Origin: Rhizobium sp. 11515TR
Lineage (GTDB): Bacteria; Pseudomonadota; Alphaproteobacteria; Rhizobiales; Rhizobiaceae
Length of the DNA stretch: 64,000 bases
Direction: 5' to 3'
Assembly (NCBI RefSeq): GCF_002277895.1
Contig: NZ_CP023000.1
Span: forward strand, 124,001 to 188,000
Shown piece after piece: positions 9,463-18,794 of this stretch (the first letter of the stretch is position 1; each line of letters starts with the position of its first letter). The position numbers and the translations under genes are program-made. The notes under the pieces were generated by a model. The model was not told the DNA's origin and made no database searches. It saw only the letters and a list, made by a program, of their open reading frames with translations.

Positions 9463-9588
9463 CTATGGATGAGCGCGGACCAGCACCATCGCAGGCCCGG
9501 CCAAAAACGTCAGCCCGAGCAAGAGCGAAACGCCGATCTTCAGAAGCTTGATGCGCCGTGTTCTGGCGCCATCCCAGTCATAGATCAC
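9463..9588 (-). CDS. Small membrane protein, 41 aa
   Basis: A short frame starting at GTG 9588 behind GGGAG and ending in TAG at 9463. It reads VIYDWDGARTRRIKLLK, then one hydrophobic helix of about 20 residues, then VRAHP. The pattern 'YDWDG-R-RR-K' plus one membrane helix resembles tiny uncharacterised rhizobial proteins I have seen, but I cannot name a family. No function proposed. Confidence 0.5.
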   Translation of the reverse strand: MIYDWDGARTRRIKLLKIGVSLLLGLTFLAGPAMVLVRAHP

Positions 9589-9730
9589 AGAGAACTCCCG
9601 AGTGCCAAACAAACCCCTCTCGGCTTGAGGGCACTGATGCGACGTGCTCCGCCAAGCAAAATCGATACGTACCCCTTTTAAGATTGTCGTCAGCGAAATA
9701 CAACTTAGTCAATGGTGAGACGAGGGTGGA

Positions 9731-10033
9731 TTAATGGATCGTCCCGACCGCCAAACGTGCTTGGCAACGCGTTTGCAGGGCGCGGATCAAGGTGACAGCG
9801 TTTCCGAGAATCGCCATATTGCTCGAGCTGCAACATATCGCCAGGTCTTGACGCATGACCTTCAACATCCATCCGATATCGAGAAGCGATCTCACCGTCT
9901 GGGCATCCCCGTCGCTGGCGACATCGAAGGCGAGATTTGAGATGGTCGTCGCGAGGAAATCAACGCGGTCAAGCCGCTCGCTATGATCAAGCTGCGTGTA
10001 AGGAATTGTTGAGGCTTCGTCGTTTTCCAACAT
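9731..10033 (-). CDS. Hypothetical protein, 100 aa
   Basis: ATG 10033 is preceded by GGAGGATACTCAT, a strong ribosome site, which is the main reason to accept the gene. The product is probably all helical, with 'DRVDFLATTISNLAFDVASD' and a double cysteine (AICCSSS). No family recognised. It lies downstream of the LuxR-type regulator on the same strand and could share its transcript. Confidence 0.6.
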   Translation of the reverse strand: MLENDEASTIPYTQLDHSERLDRVDFLATTISNLAFDVASDGDAQTVRSLLDIGWMLKVMRQDLAICCSSSNMAILGNAVTLIRALQTRCQARLAVGTIH

Positions 10034-10078
10034 ATGAGTATCCTCCGAAAGAGAAAGAGGGCCGCGCAGGTCGTAAGG

Positions 10079-10333
10079 TCAAGAGGAACATCCTCCACAT
10101 TCAAGGGCCGAACGACCTCCCATGAGCCGATGCATCCGTGCCCGGATTTCAAATCGCCTCGGGTCGGTACGAAGGTCCCAAGTCGTTGATCGATTCCAAT
10201 AGGTGGCGGGTACCACTTTCGCCATTGTCATTGCCCGGGAATACACAGCGACAACGAACATGGCCCTTCCCGCAGTCCCAATCCGAAGTAAGGTCGCGTC
10301 CGAATAGTCGCGCAGTGTGTTGGCAACCGTCAA
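10079..10333 (-). CDS. Hypothetical protein, 84 aa
   Basis: A frame starting at TTG 10333 (AGGG close upstream) reading 'TLRDYSDATLLRIGTAGRAM' and later 'WDLRTDPRRFEIRARMHRLMG'. It looks coding in composition and is ordered head-to-tail with its same-strand neighbours, but I recognise no family and the start is weak. Confidence 0.4.
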   Translation of the reverse strand: MTVANTLRDYSDATLLRIGTAGRAMFVVAVYSRAMTMAKVVPATYWNRSTTWDLRTDPRRFEIRARMHRLMGGRSALECGGCSS

Positions 10334-10405
10334 GCGCCCTGTCTGGTCGCCTGGGACTTCCGCTGCGATTGCGTCCCGGCGATCCTGTTTCGAAAGGAAA
10401 TGGAG

Positions 10406-11179
10406 TCACCGAGCAAGTTCGCGCATCTTATAGGCGACCTCAGTCCGGTTCGTCGCATTTAGTTTTTTCATGATGTTGCGAACGTGTACCTTCACAGTGC
10501 TTTCGCAAAGGTCCATTTCGTACGCGATGATCTTGTTTGCTTTCCCGCGTCGCAGGCCCTCTGCGACGACTACTTCACGTGGCGTAAACATGCCGTCTAG
10601 CAAATCGTTTCGTGGCGCGGCATTGGCGGTGATCGCCTCCTTGGCAGCAAGCAGGCTGCTTGCCGGCACAAAGACGCCGCCTGCGCGGGCAAGCGCCAAC
10701 GCTTCGGCCGCAACCTTGATACCGACGCTGCTCGGGATATAGCCGCGAGCGCCACATTCCAGAGCATGCAGGAGCTGAGGGAGTTCATCGCCATCCGCGC
10801 CGATGATCACGGGACTCGTCTGGAACCTTTCCGCAAGAGCGCAGATTTTGGCGCTGATGTCAGTGTCGGATACCTTACGGCCGCCGATCATGAACAAGAT
10901 CGCGGAAGGTAATGTCTCCATACCGCGCATCTGCCATTCGTCCAACGAGCCCACTGTTATGATATGCAACGCACTGTCGCAGTCAGCCAGGCTCTTCGAA
11001 AGACACTCACGGTCCAGAGCACGGGAATCGATGAGGAGAACGTAGTCTTCCCATTCATCGATACTTGGGGAAGTGCCGGCAGTGATGAACGGACGCAGTG
11101 AGTTTGATGTTGGAACGGAAAAAATGCGCGCGCCCGATTCCGGTGTAAATTTCTCACTCGTGATCGATTGTCCAATCAT
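10406..11179 (-). CDS. LuxR-type transcriptional regulator with degenerate receiver
   Basis: 257 residues, ATG 11179 with GGGAGA upstream. The last 65 residues are a LuxR/NarL helix-turn-helix: 'FTPREVVVAEGLRRGKANKI' then 'ESTVKVHVRNIMKKL'. The N-terminal 130 residues follow the receiver fold ('YVLLIDSRALDREC' to 'GARGYIPSSV') but lack the acceptor aspartate, replaced in 'SAILFMIGG', and the conserved lysine. It is therefore unlikely to be controlled by phosphorylation and may bind a ligand or partner instead. Target genes unknown; the diguanylate cyclase upstream shares a short motif with its promoter (see findings). Confidence 0.85.
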   Translation of the reverse strand: MIGQSITSEKFTPESGARIFSVPTSNSLRPFITAGTSPSIDEWEDYVLLIDSRALDRECLSKSLADCDSALHIITVGSLDEWQMRGMETLPSAILFMIGGRKVSDTDISAKICALAERFQTSPVIIGADGDELPQLLHALECGARGYIPSSVGIKVAAEALALARAGGVFVPASSLLAAKEAITANAAPRNDLLDGMFTPREVVVAEGLRRGKANKIIAYEMDLCESTVKVHVRNIMKKLNATNRTEVAYKMRELAR

Positions 11180-11624
11180 GGCCGTTCTCCCAACTATTAA
11201 AGGCCTTTTTAAATATTCACGGTTCCATGTTTTTAAATTCCTGGTTTTGTATTTTCCTGTATTTTTACTTTGCGCATTAACATAGGTTAATGTAGAGCTC
11301 TAACTTCGATAAAAATTATTCTTAAAGCGACTTTCGCAAATACATTTAATTTTCCTAAAGTATTATTTACTCCGAGATGCCAGAGCAAGCGCCGGTTGCA
11401 TCCTGACAGTCGGCTTCGGAAACTCGCCTTATATAGCGACGCAACGGCTGACGCATTCTGCCTGTGGACCGAATACACCGCGGAAATGGCGGCTTGAGAA
11501 ACAGCGAGGCTGCCAATCCGACACCAAACTCAAACAACTTGGCAGTACCGTCCAGCGACGGCAAACGAGATTGAAGGACAGCGTTGAGTTTCGAAGTGGG
11601 AACGCGAAATATTGCTGCAGGTGT
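11180..11624. other. Intergenic AT-rich region upstream of the LuxR-type gene
   Basis: About 445 bases with no convincing gene. It contains a perfect inverted repeat ATTAAC-ATAG-GTTAAT at 11276-11291, 97 bases before the LuxR-type start, a plausible operator. Confidence 0.45.
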
Positions 11625-13052
11625 TCAACGCTGGGCGACCATTTTTAGCGCCTGCGAGGAAGATTTGTATTTTTCCATCGTCGACTCCAAGATCACAGCT
11701 CCGCGTGCGATCGATTTTGCGCAATAAAGTGCCGCGTCCGCGCCTTTAAGGGCAGCCTCACAGCTTGTTTCGTTTCGCGAAACCTCGCTGATTCCAAACG
11801 AAGCGCCAACGGAGATTTCGCAGCCCAACAGAAGCATTTTGGCTGAAAGAGAAGTGGCTAACTTTTGACAGATTTCTGCCGCCTGTGTTGCAGATAGGCC
11901 CGGCATCATGATGGCGAACTCATCACCGCCAAGACGAAAAATCCTGTCTTCCGGGCGGACCCCTGCTCGTAGCCGCGCGGCTACGACCTTTAACAGCTCA
12001 TCGCCCATGGCATGGCCGCAAGTATCGTTGACGGCCTTAAAGCCATCGAGATCGAGGCAAGCGATCATCAACGGCCCTTTTTTTGTCAAGGTCGAAAATT
12101 CCGGCTCCAGAAGCGAGCGGTTGGCAAGGCCTGTCAGGAAATCATGCGTTGCGGCATGCCGCATCTGCCGCTCCCGGTTCATCAGCATTTGAGCTGTTGT
12201 TTGGGTGATGCGGATCATCAACGCAGCGCCGGCGACAAGAACAAATGCCACGGTCAAGATCAGAGGTAACGATTGCCAAAGAAAGTCCGAAGCGGGCGTT
12301 GGCGGAAGCCAGGATAGAACTTCGATTTCACCCTCCGTTCCGACGGCGATTTCGGCACGCGCGCGGTCGGGTAAGACCGTAGGAAGGGGACCGATTTGCG
12401 CGTTGTTGAGGAGAAAACGTTTCCCGAAGAAATCTTGCAGGGTACCGCCGATCGGCATGGCTGTTATGAGAACGGGCGCGCGATCACCTTTGGGTTTGAA
12501 AGTCCCGAAATCCGGCTGGAACAGGCTGGCCGAAAGCAGGACCGCCTCGTCCCCCATTACCTCAATTCGGCTCATTGCCAACGGTGATGGAATGCCCGGC
12601 TTTGCCGGTCGTTGCTCACGGGAGCGGATGGCTGTCAGAAGCTCGGAGGAATCCTTGACCATTGCAGTGGGACCACGCGCGAAAAAGGGCTTGTCCTTCA
12701 CCGTGTCATCCGTCCGTGAGTAGATGATCGCGTCATGGGAATCGAGGACGACTACTGAACGTGTTCTCGATGTGCCGATTAAAGAAGCCCCGATGTTTCT
12801 GTCAGCCCACTCTTGGTCAAAGGAATTATCCAGCTTTGCGATTGCCTCATCCCAAATGGTCCAGGCTGTCAGAGAAAATTCAACGTCGGAAATCCACAAC
12901 GAGATATTCCGTTCGACGAGCATCTCCTGACTTCGCCGTGCCTCAGCGTCGATCCGCTTCACTCCATAGTAGGGAAAGGTGGCCATCGCGGCGATAAATA
13001 AAGCTATGCCGACGATCGCCGGGCCGAGGAGCCGGATATGTAAGAAACGCAT
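11625..13052 (-). CDS. Membrane diguanylate cyclase (CHASE4-GGDEF)
   Basis: 475 residues. A first membrane helix near residues 8-30, then a periplasmic domain of about 220 residues resembling CHASE4 ('ISLWISDVEFSLTAWTIWDEA'), a second helix near 262-283, and a C-terminal GGDEF domain. The active site 'LGGDEFA' is intact, and an RPED tetrad five residues before it matches the RxxD inhibitory site for c-di-GMP feedback. Expected to make c-di-GMP from GTP in response to an extracytoplasmic cue. No EAL domain. Monocistronic by appearance. Confidence 0.9.
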   Translation of the reverse strand: MRFLHIRLLGPAIVGIALFIAAMATFPYYGVKRIDAEARRSQEMLVERNISLWISDVEFSLTAWTIWDEAIAKLDNSFDQEWADRNIGASLIGTSRTRSVVVLDSHDAIIYSRTDDTVKDKPFFARGPTAMVKDSSELLTAIRSREQRPAKPGIPSPLAMSRIEVMGDEAVLLSASLFQPDFGTFKPKGDRAPVLITAMPIGGTLQDFFGKRFLLNNAQIGPLPTVLPDRARAEIAVGTEGEIEVLSWLPPTPASDFLWQSLPLILTVAFVLVAGAALMIRITQTTAQMLMNRERQMRHAATHDFLTGLANRSLLEPEFSTLTKKGPLMIACLDLDGFKAVNDTCGHAMGDELLKVVAARLRAGVRPEDRIFRLGGDEFAIMMPGLSATQAAEICQKLATSLSAKMLLLGCEISVGASFGISEVSRNETSCEAALKGADAALYCAKSIARGAVILESTMEKYKSSSQALKMVAQR

Positions 13053-13710
13053 GTCTGCTCGTCGTCCCGATGCTTTAGGATAGTTAGGTTAACATAGACC
13101 TCAGAGCTTACCGCGATGTTATCAAGCAGAAACTTGAAACACGTCTTCCGCATCTCATTGTCTTGGGGAGCGCATATTATTGACGAGCTTCCTCAACCGG
13201 AGCCCACGATACTAAGCGGTATGGAAGCCTCTCACGGCATCGAAGGGTTTGGTGCACCGCCGCAAAGAAACTGGATGCGTCGAACAGAACTCAGCCTCTG
13301 GCGGAGGCGACAAGCCGTGGACTGATCGATTAAGTAACGGCGCGTGTATGTATAAAGAATCTAATATATATCAAATCATGTATTCTCAAAAAATATTTTA
13401 TCGTTTTGATAAAGATACTTGCGAGAGCTGCAATCCTTCTCGAAATTATCAAAAAATAAACGAAGTTATATGATTAATCGGGCCACAGGGTCTTCCCATG
13501 ACGGCAGAAGCTTCCCTGTAAGCCAGACGTTCGAATTTAGATACGCGAGCTCAAAATTGGGTAGCAGTGAATAATCGCGCATGGAGGCTTTCTGCCTCCG
13601 GCAAACTAGACGCATGCACTTCTTATCCTCTGAAACACTGGCCGCTCACTCAGGGCGCCGCGATGAAGGCGGTTCTTTGCTCGACTTTCGCTGGACCAAG
13701 AGGATTTACG
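13053..13710. other. Long intergenic region before the first chemoreceptor
   Basis: About 650 bases; strongly AT-rich around 13335-13480. No gene, RNA or repeat recognised. Short frames here lack ribosome sites. Contains TTAACATAG at 13089-13097 in front of the diguanylate cyclase. Confidence 0.45.
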
Positions 13711-15651
13711 ATGTCCGCGTTCAACAACCTAAAAATCGTCACCAAAATTTCAATTGCGTTCACCGTGCTTATCCTGCTGAGCATCGCTGTCTGCGCTATT
13801 AATCTGAGCGGTTTGGCGCGGCAAAACGCAGCCGTAGGCATCACTGAGCATACTTACCAAGTACTGTCGACGCTGGATCGTATCACGGCATCGATGGTCA
13901 ATCAGGAGACTGGCCTCAGGGGCTATCTCATCGCCGGCGACGATGCATTTCTGGCTCCTCAAAAGGCAGGTCAAGCAAGCTATCGCCAGGCTCTAAGTGA
14001 CGTGAAGGCGTTGACCGCGGACAATCCGCTTCAGCAGTCCCGATTGGTCGCTCTGGACGGCTTCGTGTCCGATTGGACCGGAAAGGTTTTGCAAAAGGAA
14101 ATCGCACTCATGCAGAGCGCGGGTTCGCAGGATCAGGCGCGCGCATTGGAGGCATCAGGAGCTGGCAAGCAGTACATGGACGCGATCCGTGCCAAGGTTA
14201 CTGAAATGGCCGCAGACGAGCGGGGGTTGCTTGAAAAGCGGAATGCCGACGCCAGGCAAGCTGCACAAACCACCGCCTTCAGCAATTATGTCAGCTGTGC
14301 CTTGACGATCGGGCTCTCGCTTACAGCTTTGTGGCTCATCTATCTCGTCGTGGTCAAACCGATCAAGAGCATCAATGTGGCAATGCGTAGGCTCGCTGAC
14401 GGGGATCGCGATAGCCAAATACCCCACAACGAGCGCCGGGACGAAGTCGGCGAAATGGCGGCAGCTGTGGAAGTGTTCCGCGAGAATGCCATCGAGCGGG
14501 TTCGCCTGGAAGGGGAAACCGAAGCCAACCGCTCGATGAGCGAGCGCGAGCGCATCGAACGAGAAAAGCAAAAGGCCAAGGAAGCCGCAGACGTGCAGTT
14601 TGCCGTCGATAACCTCGCCTCCGGTCTATCGAAACTTTCGGAGGGGGATGTTTCCTACCGTATCCACCAGCCCTTCGCGGCGTCGCTCGATGGCGTTCGC
14701 AGCGACTTCAACAACTCCGCCGACAAGCTGCAGGTGGCGTTGAGCAATGTTGCCCAGAACGCTCGCGGCATCGATGCCGGCGCCAACGAAATCAAATCAG
14801 CCGCCGACGATCTCGCCAAACGAACCGAGCAGCAGGCCGCGGCCGTAGAACAGACTGCAGCCGCACTGGAGCAGATTACCACCACCGTCAAGAACTCCAC
14901 GCAGCGCGCCCAGGATGCGGGACAGCTGGTGGCGCGCGCCAAGGCCGGAGCGGAGCAATCAGGGGAGGTCGTACGCCGCGCCGTTGCGGCCATGGAGCAG
15001 ATCGAGACATCCTCCGGAGAGATTTCCAACATCATCGGTGTCATTGACGAAATCGCGTTCCAGACGAATCTTTTGGCGCTAAACGCCGGTGTCGAGGCGG
15101 CACGGGCAGGTGACGCCGGAAAGGGATTTGCCGTCGTCGCGCAGGAAGTCCGCGAACTTGCTCAACGATCCGCCCATGCGGCAAAGGAAATCAAGGCACT
15201 GATTAACACCTCCAATGGTCAGGTTCAGCAGGGCGTCCAGCTGGTCGGCGATACCGGAAAGGCTCTTCAGACGATCGTGGCTGAGGTACAGGAAATCAAT
15301 CGCCACGTGCTGGCGATCGTGGAATCGGCGCAAGAGCAGTCTTCCGGGCTTCAGCAGATCAACACGGCCGTCAACCAAATGGACCAGGATACACAAAAGA
15401 ACGCGGCTATGGTCGAAGAGACAACAGCTGCAAGCCACAGCTTGGCAAAGGAGGTTATCTCGCTCAACCAGCTGCTGGGCCAATTCAGACTCGAGGAGGC
15501 AATTCCTCGACAGGCAACATCTGTCCGTACTGCCAATATCCACGACAAGCCGATCAGCTCTCCGGCCAAGGCACTCGGACGCAAGATCGCTTCGGCTTTT
15601 TCCGGCAATGCGGCCATCGATACTAAAAGCGGCCAATGGGAGGAATTTTGA
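13711..15651 (+). CDS. Membrane methyl-accepting chemotaxis protein (CHASE3-HAMP-MCP)
   Basis: About 646 residues from ATG 13711 (AAGAGG eight bases upstream; the frame is open to 13567 but that extension is unlike a receptor). A first helix, a CHASE3-type periplasmic bundle ('NQETGLRGYLIAGDD'), a second helix near 190-213, a HAMP domain, a second HAMP-like linker, then the MCP signalling hairpin with 'EIAFQTNLLALNAGVEAARA'. The C-terminus ends in QWEEF, a WxxF pentapeptide that tethers CheR in other bacteria. cheW follows with one base overlap. Confidence 0.92.
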   Translation: MSAFNNLKIVTKISIAFTVLILLSIAVCAINLSGLARQNAAVGITEHTYQVLSTLDRITASMVNQETGLRGYLIAGDDAFLAPQKAGQASYRQALSDVKALTADNPLQQSRLVALDGFVSDWTGKVLQKEIALMQSAGSQDQARALEASGAGKQYMDAIRAKVTEMAADERGLLEKRNADARQAAQTTAFSNYVSCALTIGLSLTALWLIYLVVVKPIKSINVAMRRLADGDRDSQIPHNERRDEVGEMAAAVEVFRENAIERVRLEGETEANRSMSERERIEREKQKAKEAADVQFAVDNLASGLSKLSEGDVSYRIHQPFAASLDGVRSDFNNSADKLQVALSNVAQNARGIDAGANEIKSAADDLAKRTEQQAAAVEQTAAALEQITTTVKNSTQRAQDAGQLVARAKAGAEQSGEVVRRAVAAMEQIETSSGEISNIIGVIDEIAFQTNLLALNAGVEAARAGDAGKGFAVVAQEVRELAQRSAHAAKEIKALINTSNGQVQQGVQLVGDTGKALQTIVAEVQEINRHVLAIVESAQEQSSGLQQINTAVNQMDQDTQKNAAMVEETTAASHSLAKEVISLNQLLGQFRLEEAIPRQATSVRTANIHDKPISSPAKALGRKIASAFSGNAAIDTKSGQWEEF

Positions 15652-16127
15652 TGGACATCTCCCTCAAATCTAGTGATCACCTTCTGGAGATCATCGCGTT
15701 CATGCTGCATGATCAGCAGTTCTGCGTACGCACCATCTCCATACGAGAAATTCGCGGTTGGGGCCCCGTGACACCGTTGCCCCACACTCCGCCAGAAGTC
15801 ATGGGCGTGATGAATCTGCGCGGTTCGGTCATCCCGATCGTGGACCTTGCTGTCAAGCTGGGAATGCCGCCGGCGCAGACGACCGAGCGCAGTGCCATTG
15901 TCGTCACCACTGTCCAGAGCAGGACCATCGGCCTCATGGTTGATCGGGTCTCCGATATCTTGACAGTATCGACATCCGACCTCCAAGCTGTGCCGACGGC
16001 AGCTGGAGTTTCGACACCCGGCTATGCTGAGGGTATTTTCGTGCGAGGCAAAGACATGATTTGCTTCCTCAACCTCGACGGGATCTTTGCGTCGAGCGCG
16101 CCAGACGAGTGGGAGAATGTCGCCTAG
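15651..16127 (+). CDS. cheW: CheW-type coupling protein
   Basis: 158 residues from ATG 15651, with GGAGGAATTTTG in front; the start overlaps the receptor stop. It has the CheW fold markers 'VMNLRGSVIPIVDLAVKLG' and 'GLMVDRVSDILTVS'. It would couple the adjacent receptor to a CheA kinase, which is not in this window. Pairing with a receptor gene outside a full che cluster is common in rhizobia. Confidence 0.9.
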   Translation: MDISLKSSDHLLEIIAFMLHDQQFCVRTISIREIRGWGPVTPLPHTPPEVMGVMNLRGSVIPIVDLAVKLGMPPAQTTERSAIVVTTVQSRTIGLMVDRVSDILTVSTSDLQAVPTAAGVSTPGYAEGIFVRGKDMICFLNLDGIFASSAPDEWENVA

Positions 16128-16246
16128 GCGGTTGTTTCAGCGCCGGTCGCAATATCGTCTATGCGGCCGGCAGCCGACAGGCACGTGAGAGCCATAATTG
16201 CCGGCGTAAAAATGGCAAGCAATGGAATGACGAACTCGTTGACCAC
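16124..16246 (-). CDS. Possible 40-aa membrane peptide
   Basis: A frame on the strand opposite the cheW end, GTG 16246 with AGAGG upstream. It encodes VVNEF, one hydrophobic helix, and a soluble tail ending GAETTA. It overlaps the cheW stop by a few bases, convergently. Supported only by the ribosome site and the membrane-like helix. Confidence 0.25.
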   Translation of the reverse strand: MVNEFVIPLLAIFTPAIMALTCLSAAGRIDDIATGAETTA

Positions 16247-16329
16247 CAATTTGCCTCTGCGGGTTTGCCGTAGCGAGGCAAAAAGAAATCTTGTATCTTT
16301 TTCTCCTGTTTCGCTGTGGAGACTCTGCC

Positions 16330-16668
16330 ATGTATTCTGCGAGAAATGGGGGGACGGCTCGTGCCGAGATGCATGCCGGCCTCTTGAATGCGTTTTCGCA
16401 TCCGACACGCCTTCTTATTTTGAACGCCATTCGCATGCGAGAAGTTAACGTCGGGGAGCTTTGCGAGATTTGCGGCCTCAGTCAGTCGGCTATATCGCAA
16501 CACTTGGCGCGGCTCCGAGAGCAGGGCGTCGTGAAGACGCGCAGGGTGCATCAGATGATCTTTTATCGGCTTGCCTCACAGGATGCCGAGAGGCTGCTTG
16601 TGGCATTAGGGGAGATCCATGGTGGCGGAGGAGGAGCTCCCGTTGATCGCCATTCCGGGGGATTTTGA
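16330..16668 (+). CDS. ArsR-family transcriptional regulator
   Basis: 112 residues from ATG 16330 (GGAG upstream). A compact winged helix: 'LLNAFSHPTRLLILNAI', 'VGELCEICGLSQSAISQHLA', 'LREQGVVKTRRVHQMIFYRL'. It has one Cys pair (ELCEIC) in the helix-turn-helix region, the place where ELCVCDL-type metal sites occur in ArsR proteins, but the pattern is not a clear metal site. Neighbours are chemotaxis genes; target unknown. Confidence 0.85.
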   Translation: MYSARNGGTARAEMHAGLLNAFSHPTRLLILNAIRMREVNVGELCEICGLSQSAISQHLARLREQGVVKTRRVHQMIFYRLASQDAERLLVALGEIHGGGGGAPVDRHSGGF

Positions 16669-17009
16669 TCGAAATGACGCATAGCAGGCGATTTCCTGGC
16701 TTGGTGGTCGGCGCGCGTTGCGTTCGAGTTTAATGTAACTATCGTCGAACTGCGGAAGTCATTCGATCGGAAATAACGCTTCCCGTGAGGCATTGCGGCG
16801 TCCCTGCGTTGCATATAATAGAGCGTCAGCGCGAAATAATAGCTATTCCAGGTGGTTACCATCAAAAAATTTTGAGATTTAACTATTTTTTATCCAAAAT
16901 ATACCACCATTTTATTGGAAATAATTGAATTATCTCAATCGAGAATCCGCTCGATCTTGTCGCCTTTACCAATTTCCGCCGCTAGACTTCATGAAGGGGA
17001 GCTGTTTTC
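16669..17009. other. AT-rich intergenic region before the second chemoreceptor
   Basis: About 340 bases with no gene. Contains TTGAATTATCTCAA at 16925-16938, a weak palindrome with the TTGA-N6-TCAA core of FNR-type sites but off-consensus inner bases. Confidence 0.4.
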
Positions 17010-18794
17010 GTGCTGGGATTCTTCGACAATAATGAGAAGGCGAAATTGCGGGCGCTCGATACCATTAGCGCCAATATCATGATCGCCGACGCCAAGCTCA
17101 ACATCACGTATCTGAATAATGCCACGCGCGAGCTGCTGAAGCAGGCCGAGGGCGATCTCAAGAAAGAGCTGCCGAGATTCGAAGTCGACAAGCTTGTCGG
17201 ATCCAACATCGATATCTTCCATAAGAACCCATCCCATCAGCGCGGCATGCTGTCAAAACTCACCACTCAGCATCGCGCCACTATCTCCGTGGGACGCCAC
17301 AGCTTTGATCTTATCGTGACGCCGCTAAAACATGGACAGGCTGTTACCGGATTTGTGGTCGAATGGGCTGACGCAAGGGCGCGACTGCAAAATCTCGATT
17401 ATCAGGCCCAGATGGAGGCAATCAGTCGCGTGCAGGCGATCATTGCGTTCACGCCTGATGGCGAAGTCTTGTCCGCCAACCAGAACTTCCTCGAAGCTCT
17501 TGATTACCGTCTTGACGAGATCAAGGGTCAGCATCATCGCATGTTCGTCGATCCCAACTATGCGGCGTCGCAGGAGTACCAAGATTTCTGGACCCAATTG
17601 CGCGCCGGCAAGGTGCAAGCGGCTGAATTCGTGCGTTTAGGCAAGCGCGGAAAGCGAGTGGTGATCAATGCCTCCTATAATCCAATTCCAGATGAGAAAG
17701 GTCGGATAGTCAAAGTCGTCAAATTCGCAACCCTGGTGACGGAACGTGTCCATGCGGTCGACACCATCGGCGATGCCTTGACCAGAATGGCGGCGGGGGA
17801 TCTTTCATTTGAGCTGACGAATCCGTTTGCGCCCGATTTCGAGCTGTTGCGGAGTAACCTCAATGCCGCGCTTGCACAGCTGAACGGCACCTTGAGTGGC
17901 GTTTCGCAATCGAGCGATCTGCTTGAAAGCAATTCTCGCGAAATCAGTCACAGCGCCAATGATCTATCGCGGCGCACGGAACAGCAGGCTGCTTCGCTCG
18001 AGGAAACCGCCGCCGCGCTCGATGAAATCACTGTCAACGTCACCAATGCGTCGCGCCGTGCCGAGGAGGCGCGGTCGGCAACTCAGACTGCCGACGAGAG
18101 CGCAGCCCGGTCCGGCAGGATCGTTGCCGAAGCGGTCGAGGCCATGGCCGGAATCGAGCGCTCTTCGAGCCAGGTCTCGAATATTATCGCAGTGATCGAC
18201 GAGATCGCGTTTCAGACCAATCTGCTGGCGTTGAACGCTGGCGTTGAGGCGGCGCGCGCAGGTGAAGCGGGCAAAGGCTTCGCAGTCGTGGCGCAGGAGG
18301 TCCGCGAGCTGGCCCAGCGTTCGGCGCAGGCGGCAAAGGAAATCAAGGAACTCATCCGCAACTCGTCGGAAGAAGTTGCAAGGGGTGTGAAACTCGTCAG
18401 CGAAACCGGCTCCGCGCTCAAGATTATCCAGCAGCAGATCGTGTCGATCAACGACCATATGCAGGCAATCGCCAGTTCGGCCAAGGAGCAGGCGACGGGT
18501 CTTGCGGAAGTAAATACCGCGGTCAACCAAATGGACCAGACCACGCAACAAAACGCTGCCATGGTCGAGGAATCGACCGCCGCCAGCGCGACGCTCGCCA
18601 AGGAGACGGCGAAGCTGCGGGAAATGGTGGCGCAGTTTCACTTGCGAGACAGCTCCCGATCACCCGTGCTGGCTGCGGCCGCTCCGACCACATCATGGCG
18701 TGAAGATCCCGCGCCTGAGCGCCAAACGCGAATTCGCCGGCGCGCGAATGTCGGTAATGCTGCCCTTCAGCCCCAGGGATGGGAGGATTTCTGA
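17010..18794 (+). CDS. Soluble PAS-PAS methyl-accepting chemotaxis protein
   Basis: 594 residues starting at GTG 17010 behind AAGGGGAG. No membrane helix or signal peptide. Residues 1-115 form a PAS-like domain ('ANIMIADAKLNITYLNNATRELL'), and 125-250 form a second PAS ('AIIAFTPDGEVLSANQNFL' with its PAC strands). A HAMP-like segment ('TRMAAGDLSFELTNPF') follows, then a full MCP hairpin ('EIAFQTNLLALNAGVEAARA'). The C-terminus ends GWEDF, a CheR-docking type pentapeptide. Likely senses a cytoplasmic redox or metabolic cue; the ligand is unknown. Confidence 0.92.
   Translation: MLGFFDNNEKAKLRALDTISANIMIADAKLNITYLNNATRELLKQAEGDLKKELPRFEVDKLVGSNIDIFHKNPSHQRGMLSKLTTQHRATISVGRHSFDLIVTPLKHGQAVTGFVVEWADARARLQNLDYQAQMEAISRVQAIIAFTPDGEVLSANQNFLEALDYRLDEIKGQHHRMFVDPNYAASQEYQDFWTQLRAGKVQAAEFVRLGKRGKRVVINASYNPIPDEKGRIVKVVKFATLVTERVHAVDTIGDALTRMAAGDLSFELTNPFAPDFELLRSNLNAALAQLNGTLSGVSQSSDLLESNSREISHSANDLSRRTEQQAASLEETAAALDEITVNVTNASRRAEEARSATQTADESAARSGRIVAEAVEAMAGIERSSSQVSNIIAVIDEIAFQTNLLALNAGVEAARAGEAGKGFAVVAQEVRELAQRSAQAAKEIKELIRNSSEEVARGVKLVSETGSALKIIQQQIVSINDHMQAIASSAKEQATGLAEVNTAVNQMDQTTQQNAAMVEESTAASATLAKETAKLREMVAQFHLRDSSRSPVLAAAAPTTSWREDPAPERQTRIRRRANVGNAALQPQGWEDF

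Noticed and set aside
16925..16938. TTGAATTATCTCAA before the soluble chemoreceptor as a FixK box
   Set aside because: Has the TTGA-N6-TCAA core but both inner consensus bases are wrong, and one such core is expected by chance in 64 kb.
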